From the NCBI RefSeq assembly GCF_037893015.1, contig NC_133666.1, forward strand, positions 625,737,650 through 625,801,649: DNA of 64,000 nt, written 5' to 3'. The notes below the pieces were generated by a model. The model was not told where the DNA came from, did no database searches, and saw only the letters and a list, made by a program, of their open reading frames with translations. Shown in pieces: positions 1 to 12,140 of this stretch (position 1 is its first letter; each line of letters opens with the position of its first letter). Made by a program: the position numbers and the translations under genes. Origin of the DNA: Macrotis lagotis (taxonomy: Eukaryota > Chordata > Mammalia > Peramelemorphia > Peramelidae).

Positions 1-1417
1 CACTCCTTCCTCATGTGTCATAATCTTAGCTTCCTTCATTGTCCTGGTTGACTTCTTCTATCTATTCTGCACTTTATTGATCACATCATGTGACCTTCAA
101 GAATATATTGAGCCCTCCTCCCTCCCCCAACAAAAAGCAATCTAATATAGGTTATAAATATATATCATATTAATAATGTTAACATTCTTTAATCTTAACC
201 TATGTAAGATTCTTTTTTTGTTAAAAGAGCCTTTTAAGCAATGTTTTGGTCTACTGAACAAATACAAGTAGTAAACAGAAAGCACAGCAGAATCCTTCTT
301 TCTTAACTATGAAATTATAAAATTATGGTCTGCTGGAGAGAATTCTTTGTTAAAAAAAAAGTGTTTTTGTAAAAGACACTGGGCTTTCCACAAGATGACT
401 CAGTCCACCCCCTCCAGCTATATACCACATCAAAACAAGGACAAATGCACTAAATAAAATAAAAGAACAACAAAGAAACTAAAATTAAAAATTCTCAAGG
501 GAAAAAATTGTCATGGGAAAATTAACACCAAAACTTAAGAAATGAACAGGAAAAAAAAGGTATATGTGGGGATGTCTCTCAAGTATAAGCACTAAAAGCT
601 ACAATGCAAAAAAAAACCATAAGAATAAATTTTCAGGACAGAACAATATGTTATCAACAACCTATAGATACCTAACTATACCTAAGAAAGAATGGGCATA
701 CAACCTGAACCTCCAGAGTAGCTTAGCATTATAATGAGATAGTTTTAAAGGAAGATTTTACACCTCTAATATGAGAAATCAGGCAGAGAAAAAAGAAAGA
801 TGAAGAAAAAAGTAGGAAAGATGATGAAAATCTCCATGAAATTGGTTCCTCTGAAGAGAATGGATCAGTACAAAGGCTAGGCAAAATTTTTTAAAATGGT
901 AAAACTGAAAGACCTTCAGTCTCTACAGACCCCAAAGCCTCAAGCCAGCAAAACAATGTTAGAACTATTGTCTTCTCATGAAAATACAAATGAACAAAGC
1001 ATCTAAATTCCATATTCCAGGACTATTTTGCTGCTGCCATTGCAGCTCACTACTAACAGTACCTTCCATGGTGACAAAGGATCTGAATGGAGGCTGGAGC
1101 AGAGAGGACTCAAGCTTTATGATGGTAATTACCATGCAAGACCAGTGTTAAAGAAGAGATCACACTAGTGACTAGGCTGAAGCCACTACCTATTCCTGTC
1201 CTTTTTCAATTATAAATTACTGAGGCAGCACCTGTAGCTGGTAGACTTGAAACTAATTAGACCACTTCCTATCCCCTCATATCATATGTGTGGCTAAGAT
1301 GACAATATTAAGGTTGCATAAGAGCTATGGAGAGGGAGAATGGATTGACCACAGGGACAAGAATGTAAGTAGAATTAGGGGCAGGTTAACTGGACCTTTT
1401 TAACCTTATTAAAATCC
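1..1417. other. Gene-free AT-rich flank
   Basis: No open frame, RNA gene or confident repeat identified. It has A-rich stretches such as 430-640 and 780-900 that could be very decayed LINE sequence. Confidence 0.5.
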
Positions 1418-1492
1418 AGCCTTGGACATTTAATAGCTATGTGACCCTCGGCAAGTCACTTAACCATATGGCCTCAAAAAAAAAAAAAGTAT
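1418..1492 (+). mobile_element. SINE fragment (tRNA-derived, tail half)
   Basis: Contains TAATAGCTATGTGACCCTCGGCAAGTCACTTAACC followed by an A-run. This is the right half of the marsupial SINE body. Confidence 0.6.
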
Positions 1493-1839
1493 AATTGAAA
1501 AAAAGAGCTTTGGGGGAGGGGGGGAATTGAAGGAAAATAAATAACAGAACAGGAGGTAGAAAAAGTTTACCTAAGAAATAGAATTCCTAAAAAATGCAAT
1601 GGAAAAATCAGGATTTAATGATTTCAGAAAATAACAGGAAATATTAAATTCATAATAAGGTCACTAGAAAGAACTATATCATCTCAAAACAAAACAGTAT
1701 AGAGCTTTCAAATAGCGCCTTTACAACAATGGACCATGAGCTGGGGCAAAAGAACCTCATATACAAATGCTGTAAAATATTAAACATATCCTTTATTAAC
1801 ACAATGCAATGGAAAATCTCACAAAAAATTCAAACTTAA

Positions 1840-1995
1840 GGGGCGGCTAGGTGGCGCAGTGGATAAAGCACCAGCTCTGGAGTCAGGAGTACCTGGGTTC
1901 AAATTTGGTCTCAGACACTTAATAATTACCTAGCTGTGTGGCCTTGGGTAAGCCACTTAACCCCATTTGCCTTGCAAAAAAAAAAAAAAACCTAA
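1840..1995 (+). mobile_element. WSINE1-type SINE, full length
   Basis: Full body from GGGGCGGCTAGGTGGCGCAG to CCTTGCAAAA plus A-tail. It has a direct repeat AAATTCAAACTTAA on both sides (to 1839 and at about 1998-2012), marking the insertion. Confidence 0.92.
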
Positions 1996-2386
1996 AAAAA
2001 ATTCAAACTTAAATAGAGATTATATAACATTCCTAAAGAATTCATGAGTAAGAGATAAAAGTTTTAGAAACAATATATAATTTCATGTAAGAAAAACAAA
2101 AGATGACATATCTTGGAAGATGCAGTTAAAGCAATTCTCAGGGGAAAATTTTGTCTGTAAAGTGTTTCATCACCAAAAGAAAGAACAGAACAGTGAACTA
2201 TGGTATACAACTTATAAAACTAGGGGGAAAACAACAAAATAAAAATTATCATTAAAAACAAAAACAGAAATTCTGACAAAGACTTTGTTTATAATTAAAA
2301 CTGAAAACAAAAGAATTCATTGAATTGATAAATAATACTGGAAGTTTTTAAAAATAAATTAAACTGTTTATTAAAAATAAATTAAA

Positions 2387-2538
2387 GGCAGCTAGGTGGC
2401 ATAGTAGATAAAGCACCGGCCCTGGAGTCAGGAGTACCTGGGTTCAAATCCAGTCTCAGACACTTAATAATTACCTAGCTGTGTGGCCTTGGGCAAGCCA
2501 CTTAACCCTGTTTGCCTTGCAAAAAAAACAAACTAAAA
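2387..2538 (+). mobile_element. WSINE1-type SINE, full length
   Basis: GGCAGCTAGGTGGCATAGTA through TTTGCCTTGCAAAA. AAAATAAATTAAA flanks both ends as a target-site duplication. Confidence 0.9.
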
Positions 2539-2609
2539 AAAATAAATTAAACAACTGTTCAATTGTTTTTAAGTTGTGTTCAAATCTGCCTGACTCCTAT
2601 TTAAAGTTT

Positions 2610-2756
2610 TCTTTTTTGGGGGGGGGGGGCTTACAAGGCAATGGGATAGGTGACTTGGCCAAGGTCACACAACTAGGTAATTAAGTGTCTGAGGTTGGAT
2701 TAGAACTCAGGACCTACTGACTCTAGGGTTAGTACTCTATCCACCTAGCTACCCCA
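2610..2756 (-). mobile_element. WSINE1-type SINE
   Basis: Complement orientation: G-run, then CAAGGCAATGGGATAGGTGA through CCACCTAGCTACCCC. More diverged than the copies at 1840 and 2387. Confidence 0.85.
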
Positions 2757-2811
2757 ATCTAAGGTTTTCTTGGTAAAGATGGTGGAGTGGCTTGAAATTT
2801 CCTGAGATTTC

Positions 2812-2932
2812 AGATAAGGAAATTGAGCCAAATAGGGTTAAGTGACTTATCCAGGGTCACACAGTGTCAGACCAGGTTTGAACTCAGGAAGATGACTCTA
2901 GGCCCTGAACACTATCTACTCTGACACAAATT
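2812..2932 (-). mobile_element. Mar1-like SINE fragment
   Basis: AAGGAAATTGAGCCAAATAG, GGGTTAAGTGACTTATCC and GGTTTGAACTCAGGAAGATG are landmarks of the older tRNA-derived marsupial SINE in reverse. Confidence 0.6.
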
Positions 2933-2954
2933 ATTAGATAGTAGAGGAACCAAG

Positions 2955-3332
2955 TTGTTAATATAAAAAATGAAATGATGGACTTAGCTCTCCTCAGCAA
3001 TACAATGATCAAAGACAAATTCTAAAGCATGTGTGATGGAAAATACCATCCATATCCAGAGAAAGAACTATGGAGTCTGAATACATACCAAAGAACACTA
3101 TTTTCAATTTTTAAAATTTGTTTTATGATTTATATTTTTCCTTCTCATGGTTTTTTCTCTTTTATTCTGATTCTTCTTCCATACATGACTAATATGTAAA
3201 TGTCTTTAGCATAGTTATAAATGTAAAATCTATATCCAGCTACTTGCTGTCAAGGGGAGGTGGACGGAGGAAAAGGTGACAGGGAAAAATTGAAACTCAA
3301 AATCTTCCAAAAACAATGAATGTTGATATTAT
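2955..3332 (+). mobile_element. L1 3'-end fragment
   Basis: Contains the L1 3' UTR landmarks CCATCCATATCCAGAGAAAG and GAAACTCAAAATCTTCCAAA. It ends ATGAATGTTGATAT, with the next L1 piece starting directly after it. Confidence 0.75.
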
Positions 3333-4590
3333 AAGCAAACTAGGAGATCAAGGCATAGTTTACCTGTCAGATCTATGAAAAGGAAAGCAGTTTATAATTA
3401 AGGAAGAGATGGAGAACATCATTAAAAAAAATGAGATAATTTTGATTACATTAAATTGAAAAGCTTTTGTACAGACAAAAGAAATGTAGTAAATTGGGAA
3501 ACAATTTTTACAACTAGTATTTCTGACAATGGACTCATTTCTAAAATATAGAGAGAACTGAGTCATATTTAAAAAAAAAAACAAGCCATTCCCCAATTGA
3601 CAAATGGTCAAAGGATATGTAGAGGCAATTTATAGATGAGGAAATCAAAGCGATCCACAGTCATAAGAAAAATTGCTCTAAATCATTACTTATTAGAGAA
3701 ATGCAAATTAAAGCATTTCTGAGGAAGTACCACACACCTCTCAGATTGGCCAATATGACCAGAAAGGACAATGATCAATGTTGAAAGAGATATGGGAAAT
3801 CTGGGACACTAATGCATTGTTGGTGGAGCTGTGAACTGTTCCAAACTTTCTGGAGAGCAATTTGGAGTTACCCCCAAAGGGCAATAAAAATGTGTATACC
3901 CTTTGATCCAGTAATACCACTACTGGGTCTATACCCTGAAGAGATTATGAAAAAGGGTAAAAATATCACATGTACGAAAATATTCATAGCAGCTCTGTTT
4001 ATGGTGGCAAAGACTTGAAAATTGAGTGAATGTCCATCAAATGGAGAATGGCTGAATAAATTGGGGTATATGTATGTTATGAACACTATTGTCCTATTAG
4101 AAAGCAAGAAGGATAAGAATTCAGAGAAGCCTGGAAAGACTTGCATGAACTGATGCTGAGCAAAAAGAGCAGAACCAGAAGAACATTTTACACCATAACA
4201 GCAACATGGGATTGATGATGAATCTTAATGGACTTTCTCATTCCATCAGTGCAACAATCAGAGACAATTTGGGGGTACCTGCGATGGAGTATACCATCTA
4301 TATCCAAAGAAAGAATTGTGTAGTTTAAACAAAGACTAAAGACTATTACCTTCAATTTAAAAAAGTTATCTTATGTATTATGTAATTTTAATATCTCTTA
4401 TACTTTATTTTTTCCTTAAGGGTATGATTTCTCTCTCAACACACTCAATTTAGATCAATGTATAAATGGAAACAATGTAAAGACTAACAGACTGCCTTCT
4501 CTGGGAGGGGTAGGGAGAGGGAAGCAAGATTAGGGGGGAAATTGTAAAATTCAAAAATAAATACATTTTAAAAAATGAATGTTGAAAACT
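3333..4590 (+). mobile_element. L1 3' end (ORF2 C-terminal region plus 3' UTR), copy 1 of a tandem pair
   Basis: ORF2 C-terminal landmarks are CTTTGATCCAGTAATACCAC, GGGTCTATACCCTGAAGAGA and TTCATAGCAGCTCTGTTTAT (short frames at 3812-4018). They are followed by a 3' UTR with TCTCTCTCAACACACTCAAT and a tail near 4560-4590. Frames are broken, so it is a 5'-truncated relic. Confidence 0.85.
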
Positions 4591-4599
4591 ATCTTTGTT

Positions 4600-5870
4600 T
4601 GGGAAACAATTTTCACAACTACTATTTTCTGACAAAAGGATTCATTTCTAAAATATATAGAGAACTGAGTCAAATTTATAAAAAAAAAAACAACCCATTC
4701 CTCAGTTGACAAATGGTCAAAGGATATGTAAAGGCAATTTACAGCTGAGGAAATCAAAGCAATCCATAGTCATGAAAAATTGCTCTAAATCATTACTGAT
4801 TAGAGAAATATGAATTAAAGCAGCTCTGAAGTATCACCTCAAATCTATCAAATTGGCCAAGATAACCAGAAAGGACAATGTTGGAAGGAATGTGGGAAAT
4901 CTGGGACACTAATTCATTGCTGGTGGAGCTGTGAACTCATCCAACCTTTCTGGAGAGCAACCTGGAATTATGCCCAAAGAGCAATAAAAATGTGCATACC
5001 CCTTGATCTAGCAATACCACTACTAAGTCTATACCCTGAAGAGATCATGAGAAAGGGTAAAAACATCACTTGCACAAAAATATTCATAGCAACCCTGTTT
5101 GTGGTAGCAAAGAATTAGAAATCAAATCCATCAATTGGGGAATGACTGAACTAATTATGATGTATGTATGTTATGGAACACTATTGTTCTGTTAGAAACC
5201 AAGGGGATGGTATTTCAGAGAAGCCTGGAAAGAATTGCATGAACTGGTGTTGGGTGAGAGGAACAGAGCCAGAAGAATATTGTACACTCTAACAGCAACA
5301 TGGGGGTGATGATCAACCTTAATGGACTTGCTCATTTCATCAATGCAATAATCAGGGACAATTTTAGAGTACCTGCGATGGAGAATACCATCTGCATCCA
5401 AAGAAAAAACTGTGGAGACCAAATTCTATTACCTTCTATTTCTTTTTTTTTTTAAAGTGTCGGGGCAGCTAGGTGGCATAGTGGATCGAGCACTGGCCCT
5501 GGAGTCAGTAGTACCTGTGTTCAAATCTGGTCTCAGACACTTAATAATTGCCTAGCTGTGTGGCCTTGGGCAAGCTACTTAACCCCATTGCCTTGCAAAA
5601 ACCTAAAAAAAAAGTGTCTTATGTACTACATAATTTTGCTATCTCTAATATTTTATTTTCTCCTCAAGGATATGAGTTCTCTCTCAACACATTCAATTTC
5701 GAACAATGTATGGCATGGAAACAAGACTGCCTTCTGTGGGGGGGAATGGGGGGAAGTGTAAAATTCAAAACCTTACAAAAAATGATAGGTAGAAACTACT
5801 ATTGTATATAATTTGGAAAACAAATAAAATATTTTTGAAAAAAAGAGAACTATCTTTGCATGTAGTTGGG
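4600..5870 (+). mobile_element. L1 3' end, copy 2 of the tandem pair, carrying a SINE
   Basis: Repeats the order of copy 1, from GGGAAACAATTTTCACAACT to the 3' UTR with TCTCTCTCAACACATTCAAT. Its 3' UTR is split by the SINE at 5462-5610. Separate sequence drift from copy 1 is visible throughout. Confidence 0.83.
5462..5610 (+). mobile_element. WSINE1-type SINE inside L1 3' UTR
   Basis: Full SINE body. The 8-base duplication AAAGTGTC (5454-5461 and 5611-5618) shows precise insertion into the L1 at 4600-5870. Confidence 0.92.
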
Positions 5871-5949
5871 AAAATAAACATACAGATATATATTAGATAT
5901 GTACATATAATATATAACTATATAAAAGATATAGCAAAAATGCTAGACT

Positions 5950-6640
5950 TTTAGGATCAAGGTCATAAAAATGATGCTGCTTTGTCATTTGTCTTGAGAA
6001 AATTGAAAGAGTATAATTTAAAGGCAAAAAAATGAAAAGAACTCATAGCAAATGAAGAAATAAAGGAAATCACTATAAACTATTTTACTCTATTATATGC
6101 CAACAAAAAGATAATTTAAGAGCATTGAATGAATATTAATAAAAACAGAAAATATTCAGATTAACAGAACAAGAAGAAAAAGTAACAACTTCATCTCAGA
6201 AAAGGAAATTGACAAACCAAAAAAAGAAACCTGCCAAGGAGCAGTTAGGTGGCACAGTGGATAGAGCACTGACCCAGGAGTCAAGAGGATCAAGTGCAGC
6301 CTCAGACACTTAATAATTGCCTAGCTGTGTGACCTTGGGCAAGTCACTTAACCCCATTGCCTTGCAAATCCCCCCCAAAAAAGAAAAAAGAATCTGCCAA
6401 GGAAAAACAGACCAGCACCATAAGGATTTACAAGTGAATTTTATTAAATTTTATTTCTAAGATTACATCAATTGTTTGCAAAAGAAGGGAAAGAAAAGAT
6501 GCTTTCAAACTCCTCTGAGATAAATATTGTCCTGATACTTAAAGCAGGGTGAGACAAATCAGAGAAATAAATATAAAGATTAATTTTTAAAATAAATATC
6601 CATCTTAAAATTTTATAAAACACTGGTGAGAAGCTCCAGT
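5950..6640 (+). mobile_element. Decayed L1 ORF2 fragment, interrupted by a SINE
   Basis: GATTTACAAGTGAATTTTAT, TAAATATTGTCCTGATACTT and AAGCAGGGTGAGACAAATCA match the start of the L1 reverse-transcriptase region. The SINE at 6238-6381 splits it. No open frame survives. Confidence 0.6.
6238..6381 (+). mobile_element. WSINE1-type SINE inside L1 ORF2 relic
   Basis: Body from GGAGCAGTTAGGTGGCACAG to CCTTGCAAAT. Imperfect duplication AAGAA[A/T]CTGCCAA is seen on both sides. Confidence 0.88.
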
Positions 6641-7949
6641 TCAACCTATTTTTAAAATATTATACACATGACCAAGTTTGTCTAACATGAGAAGATAAAT
6701 CTTTCCCACCTCCTTCCTAGAAGTTTTAAACCTCAGAATTGATGAAGAGACGAGCACTATTTTTTTTTATGACAAAGAGAAGAGCACTAAGTTGAGAATC
6801 ATTGCACAGTAAGCACTTCAGTTGAAAAGATCACAGTATCACACAGCCAGTCAGTATCTGTAAGTGATGAAAAATGCAGTTGTCTATTGACTAGCAAGCC
6901 AAGGAGTCTCCTAGACTGACCTATCAAGGCAAGGAAACTAATGAATTGACCCCTCAGACTGACATGCTCTGAGAAAAGCCCAAAATGGAGTGATCTGCCC
7001 AATTTAGCCCAGGCAAGCAGCAATCCCACAGTAAAATGACTTGCTTAGTCCTCTTTAGAAGCAAACCACCCAAGCCTGGCAGTAGCTCCCAATGGCCAAG
7101 TGGTCTGATTGATCCAACTCAAGAGCAATGGAATTCAAATGCATTCTTTGGGAAAACCTTCGAAAGAGTGATTGTACACAGATTGCTCACTTATGAAAAT
7201 CACTTGACAGGTAAATTGAGTGTAGTGCCATCTAGTAGACAGATTACATATTACACTCCTTCATTAATGAGTGACCTACCATTCATCTTTTTTTGGAGGC
7301 TTGAAGAAAATAGGATAAACCCAGATTAGGGTTGCTCTTGTCACTTGTCGGGTAGCAACCCAAACCACTGTAATTTTTCCCTCCAGTTTTGCTACTTTGT
7401 GTGTGACAGTCATAAAATAGTGGTGTAGTATAATCTATTATGGATATTAAGACCCAATTGCCATTATGTCTCTATGTCCATAGTTTTCTTCTAGTTGTAG
7501 TGGTTGGTGCCTAATCCTGCCCCACATGGGGTTGATTGTGGCCCATTCCCTTTGAAGTGAACCTAGAAAATGATTTTAATGCTCCAGATACCTTCAGTTC
7601 ATGCTCTCCATGGAGAACATTTCCTCCAGATTTCAGGTGATGGAGGGAAGGAACTTGTGACATACCACATCATATCATGGTGCAAAATTAAATTCCAGGA
7701 GGTAGATCTGGGTAATTCAGCTCTGAAGGTCCCAATTGTCTCTTTGGAAATACCTCATTAGCTCTTTGATCTAATGGTTTCCCATTCCTTTACTTCCTCC
7801 CCTTAAAATTCAATTTCTTATCTTTTGTGACAGGTCTGTTGTCTCTGACGATTCTAGTTTGAACCCTAATCTCCTTGGGAGAACAAACTCAAAATATCCA
7901 CCATGTGCTTACGTTGTTAGGGAAAGTCTTTTTTTATAACCCACCATAA
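6641..7949. other. Gene-free stretch, no repeat recognised
   Basis: A 97-codon frame at 7036-7329 (plus) resembles nothing I know and lacks codon-use or splice support. The rest shows no motif that I can assign. Confidence 0.45.
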
Positions 7950-8155
7950 CCCATAATAGCTAGATGGTACTGGGCCTGGCAGACACAGCTTTGTGACCCT
8001 GGGCAAGTCATTTGACCATTGTCAGTCTGAGTTTATTCAGTATTAAAATAGGAATGACAACAACACTACCTCATAGGATTGTTTTGAAGATCAAATGAAA
8101 TCATATTTGTAAAATGTTTGGCACAGCCTAGGTGGGTTTAATAAATATTTGTTCC
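7950..8155 (+). mobile_element. MIR/THER-type CORE-SINE
   Basis: CAGCTTTGTGACCCTGGGCA, then CTACCTCATAGGATTGTTTT, AAAATGTTTGGCACAG and AATAAATATTTGTT: the classic MIR order. Confidence 0.8.
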
Positions 8156-8159
8156 ATTC

Positions 8160-8985
8160 TCTTTCTCCATGAGTCTATCAGTTGACTGGACAGCTGGAAC
8201 CACTTATCATGTAGACTTATCCATTCAACAACCTGAGCTTCCCAATTTAGCTCCTATTATCTCATTGGGCAGCATTCTAAACCTTGGGGGGAGGTGACTC
8301 TTGTCCTAGTCATTCATTAAATGTGAATTTTATCTTCCCAATCAAAAATATTTAAGACTATAAAAAATGGGGTCAGAGCAAAAAAAATTCGGGTCTGCCA
8401 TCTAAACATCCCATTATTATCTATGTCATTTCAGAAAATTCCTGCTCCTAGCTAGGTTGCCCATGCCACTGTCCTCATTACATTATTTTAATGTATTAAA
8501 CTAATATCTCTCTTCTCCTATAAGGAGATATATTTTCTGGCTATCATCCCATTACCATTTGACTCAATAAAATTTAAAGGAACTTGAAAAAAGATAGAAA
8601 ATGGGATTCAAATTTATTTCTCTCTATAGGTAGAAACATTCTTGCCACAGCCTCAGGAAATAACCCGAAAATTTGGTCCTAACTTCATTACAACTAATCT
8701 GGGAGCAAGACCTCATGGCAACCTAAGAAAATGATTCTATTAAACTGCATACAAATATCAACTGCCAAATTCTAAAGAGCTCCTGGCTCTTATTCTTGTG
8801 TTTGTTTGGAAATTCTTTTAGGGAAACCTGATCTCTTTCCATCCCACCCTCCTCCACTCCCATGAACACACACATATAGAATCAGAGCCTGACTCAATGA
8901 AGGAGCTCTAGCATTTTGAAATTTAGTGTGACAAAAGAAGCTTTCCCTCCTTTCCCCCATACCTACAACTCTGTGTCCTCATCAC
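8160..8985. other. Gene-free stretch, nothing recognised
   Basis: No coding frame over 60 codons, no repeat landmark. Ordinary intergenic composition. Confidence 0.4.
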
Positions 8986-9240
8986 TGCCTCTGCTTCTTC
9001 CAAGCCCAGCTAAACTCCTATCTTCAAAAGGAAGCCTTTCCTGCTCCCCTTAATGCTAATGCCTTCTCTCTGCTATCTCCAATTTATTCTGAGTATATTC
9101 TGAGTGTACATAAGCTATTTACATGTTCTCTCCCATGTTAGACTGAGTTCCTTGAAGACAGGAATTTTTTAATTTTCTTTGTATTTCTGGTTCTTAGGAC
9201 AGTGCCTTACATAGTAAATATTTGATGCTTGTTGATTTGA
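8986..9240 (+). mobile_element. LINE L2 3' end
   Basis: AGGAAGCCTTTCCTGCTCCC, TTCCTTGAAGACAGGAATTT and ATAGTAAATATTTGATGCTT follow the L2 3'-terminal consensus. Confidence 0.7.
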
Positions 9241-10490
9241 CCAAACCAAAATATTATCTGTGCCTATATATTTGAGCAAACACATACTAGCAAAAACTGT
9301 TGCCTCCACAGCCACATTCATAGAAATGGATACAAATAAATTTAACAGTAGACTATTCACTTGCTAAGTTTTCTTTTTCAGTTTCCCTTAAATTTGATTG
9401 ATTTCAAATCATAATAGGATTTTAGCAAGAAAATGTTTATATCTCCTTATAGGAGGAGAAAGTTTTTAGGCTTCCTATAACTTTCTCTGCTTTATAACCC
9501 TCCCAATTTTTCTAGGAAATAAGAGACAAGGGAAGAACATTTCTTTTTCCTATATGCTCTCTTCCATTTATTTATTTATTTTTTTACTTTTCAAGTGAAC
9601 CAGTTTTGTCAGGTCTTTTACCTTCAGCTCAACCTAGATTGTGTCATATTGTTCTTGTTCCTTGAAAGGCAATACAGTTTTAGATAGTGTAGGGTTTTGG
9701 GGTTTTCCAAATTTTGGTTTTCCAATGAGCTGTGCTAAAAACTGCTTTTAAATATACTCTTCTATGGAATATATTCCCTGTGGGCAACCCCAAACCAAGA
9801 CCACCCTTCTCTTTTTACTTCTAGGAGACCCATTGTTTTCTAGAGTTATGGTCCAGCAAGCAAGAGTCTGGATGGACTCTGCTGCAACCAAATCACCCAA
9901 GGTCTTGATGGCCTTGATCTCAAGCAAGTACCAACAAGCCCCGACATGAAGTCTTGGTATGAATGGACTTTTTGTTAGTATGCAACCTTATGTGGAGATT
10001 CTGGCACATATATCTAGTTTCCCTTCTGCAATAGATTTTTTAAAAAAAGCTTTTTGCTTATGACCTGTTTTTATTTCATTTTTCAGAATTAACTGTGGTT
10101 GTGATGATCTGTATGAGCTCTTTGGTATGTTTAGAGTCAATAGAAGTTGCAAAACCTCTGAAATTCTTTAGTCATTTGTTTTCAGAGTAGATATCCATAT
10201 AAGTCAGTGAGTTAACCTGCTTTTCATCGTGGATTACTTTTCCTATTCTCTTAACTGCTGGGAACAACTTTCAAATGTTCTGGTTCTTCAAACCCGAAAT
10301 TTCTGGAGGTTTCTGACTCCTTACATTTCTTGTTTCAACCTTTGCAGCCTAAGGATTCATACCTTGATTAAAACTGATTATCTATCACAGTCTCCCCTTC
10401 TATTGCCACTTGCATTGGCCAGATTCAGAATGTCAGAAAACAAGAGACATAGCTTCACTCTTATCTAATTACCCAGTTTCTCTCAGATAA
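9241..10490. other. Gene-free stretch, nothing recognised
   Basis: Short frames at 9764-9949 and 10229-10468 have no recognisable product. The right edge may belong to the repeat at 10500-11040. Confidence 0.4.
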
Positions 10491-10499
10491 ATAATATCC

Positions 10500-11040
10500 T
10501 GTTTGGAGTATGTCCACCAACTCACTGTGCATGTAGGGATGTTAAAACAGAACTACAATTCTAGTATGAGAGCTTGCTTAGCCCATTTTGGAGCTGTTCA
10601 TCTTTGGTCAACACTTGTCACCCAATTCCTACCTGTGGCTTCAAGAAGCCATAGCATGAACAATGGGCACACCCTAGGAAATCATCTTGGCAGACAGGCT
10701 AAACTGCAAATCCATTCATGGGTTAATGGAATGTGTACCCAAGCATGTGAAGAATTCCCCTCAAGTAGGATGGGCAGAGGAGAACAATTTGTTTCTACAG
10801 TCATGAAAAGGACTGGATTAGGTCCTGTGAAGCATTTAGGGTTTGATCAGAAATCAAAGACACCAAGGTCATCCACAGCATCCCAGCCATCAGTACTCAT
10901 CTTGATTTTTTAATCTTGCTACTGGACTTTATGACTTTGGAAGAGAGAGTAGAATTGAAGACTGCAAATGTGCTTCACTTAAATCCAATTCACTCACAAG
11001 TCAAGCTATCATTGGTCATCAATAGCAACATGTTATATTG
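10500..11040 (+). repeat. Unclassified interspersed repeat, copy A
   Basis: Shares an ordered set of blocks with 20486-20960: AGCATGAA, CCCAAGCATGTGAA, AGAAATCA[A/G]AGACACCAAG, ACTTTATGACTTTGGAAGAG-like and TCCAATTCA. The ending resembles the 3' part of RTE-like marsupial LINEs, but I cannot confirm the family. It creates the spurious 136-codon frame at 10503-10913. Confidence 0.55.
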
Positions 11041-11099
11041 ACCAAAAACCCAATCAGATCCAAAGATTGATGCAAAGTTTCCTTTCTTCCTTTTTTTTT

Positions 11100-12140
11100 A
11101 GTTTTTTTTCTTTTTTCAGCAAAGAAATCTTTTTATTTTTTTAATTTTATAATTTTTCTCCTAATCTCCCTTCCCCCCCAAGATAGTCTTTACATTGTTT
11201 CCATGCCATACATTGATCTAAGTGGAATGTGTTGAGAAATCAAATCCTTAAGGAAAAAATAAAGAGATAGCAAAATTACATAATACATAAGATAACTTTT
11301 TTTTAATTGAAAGTAATAGCCTTTGGTCTTACAATTCTTTGGATACAGATGGTATTCTCCACCGCAGGTACCTTAAAATTGTCCCTGATTATTGCACTAA
11401 TGGAATGAGCAAGTTCATTAAGATTGATCATCAATTTCAGGGAAGCCTGGAGGGATCAGCATGAACTGATGCTGAGTGAGATGAGCAGAACCAGAAAAAC
11501 ACTGTATACCCTAAGAGGGGCTCATTCCATCAGTGCAACAATCGGGAACAATTTTGGGCTGTCTGCAAAGGAGAGTGCCATCTGTATCCAGATAAAAAGC
11601 AGTGGAGTTTGAACAAAGTTGAAGGACTGTTCCCTTTAATTTAGGGGAAAAAAAAACCCGGTATCTTATTGTCTGATCTTGTTATCTCAGACTTTTTGTC
11701 TCTTCCTTAAGGATATGATTTCTCTCTCTCATCACACTCAATTTGGATCAATGTACAACATGGAAATAAAGACTGACAGATTGCTTTCTGTGGGGGAGTG
11801 GGGGAGGGAAGTAAGATTGGGGGGAAAACTGTAAAACTCAAAATATCTTTAATGAAAAAAAAGATTGATCATCAACCCTACACAGCTGTTACAGTGTACA
11901 ATGTTCTTCTGGGTTCTGCTCAATTCTCTCAGCATAATTTCATGTAAATCTCTCCAGGCTTCTCTGATTCCTCCTAATTTCAAATAAAACCATAGTGTTC
12001 CACAATTTATTCAGCCATTCCCCAATTGATAGATATTCAATCAATTTCCAATTCTTCGACACTACAAAGTGATGTTTTCACACTTTTTGATGATCTTTTC
12101 AGTGTATAGACCCTGAATAGATCAAAGGGTAGATAAAAGT
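11100..12140 (-). mobile_element. L1 3' end, minus strand, split by a second L1
   Basis: Left part 11100-11434 is 3' UTR (plus strand shows CATGCCATACATTGATCTAA, GGTATTCTCCACCGCAGGTA). Right part 11861-12140 is the adjoining ORF2 end (CATTCCCCAATTGATAGATA). The plus-strand L1 at 11435-11860 interrupts it. Confidence 0.85.
11435..11860 (+). mobile_element. 5'-truncated L1 inserted into the minus-strand L1
   Basis: About 425 bases of L1 3' end with an A-tail. A perfect 15-base duplication AAGATTGATCATCAA at 11420-11434 and 11861-11875 brackets it. A textbook target-primed insertion, younger than its host copy. Confidence 0.93.

Noticed and set aside
2481-2684. Short frames overlapping SINE bodies (also 5558-5761, 26689-27024, 62085-62333 and others)
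   Set aside because: They recur wherever a WSINE1 copy occurs and encode nothing conserved.
7036-7329. 97-codon plus-strand frame
   Set aside because: No similarity recognised, no splice or promoter support; length is expected by chance over 64 kb.
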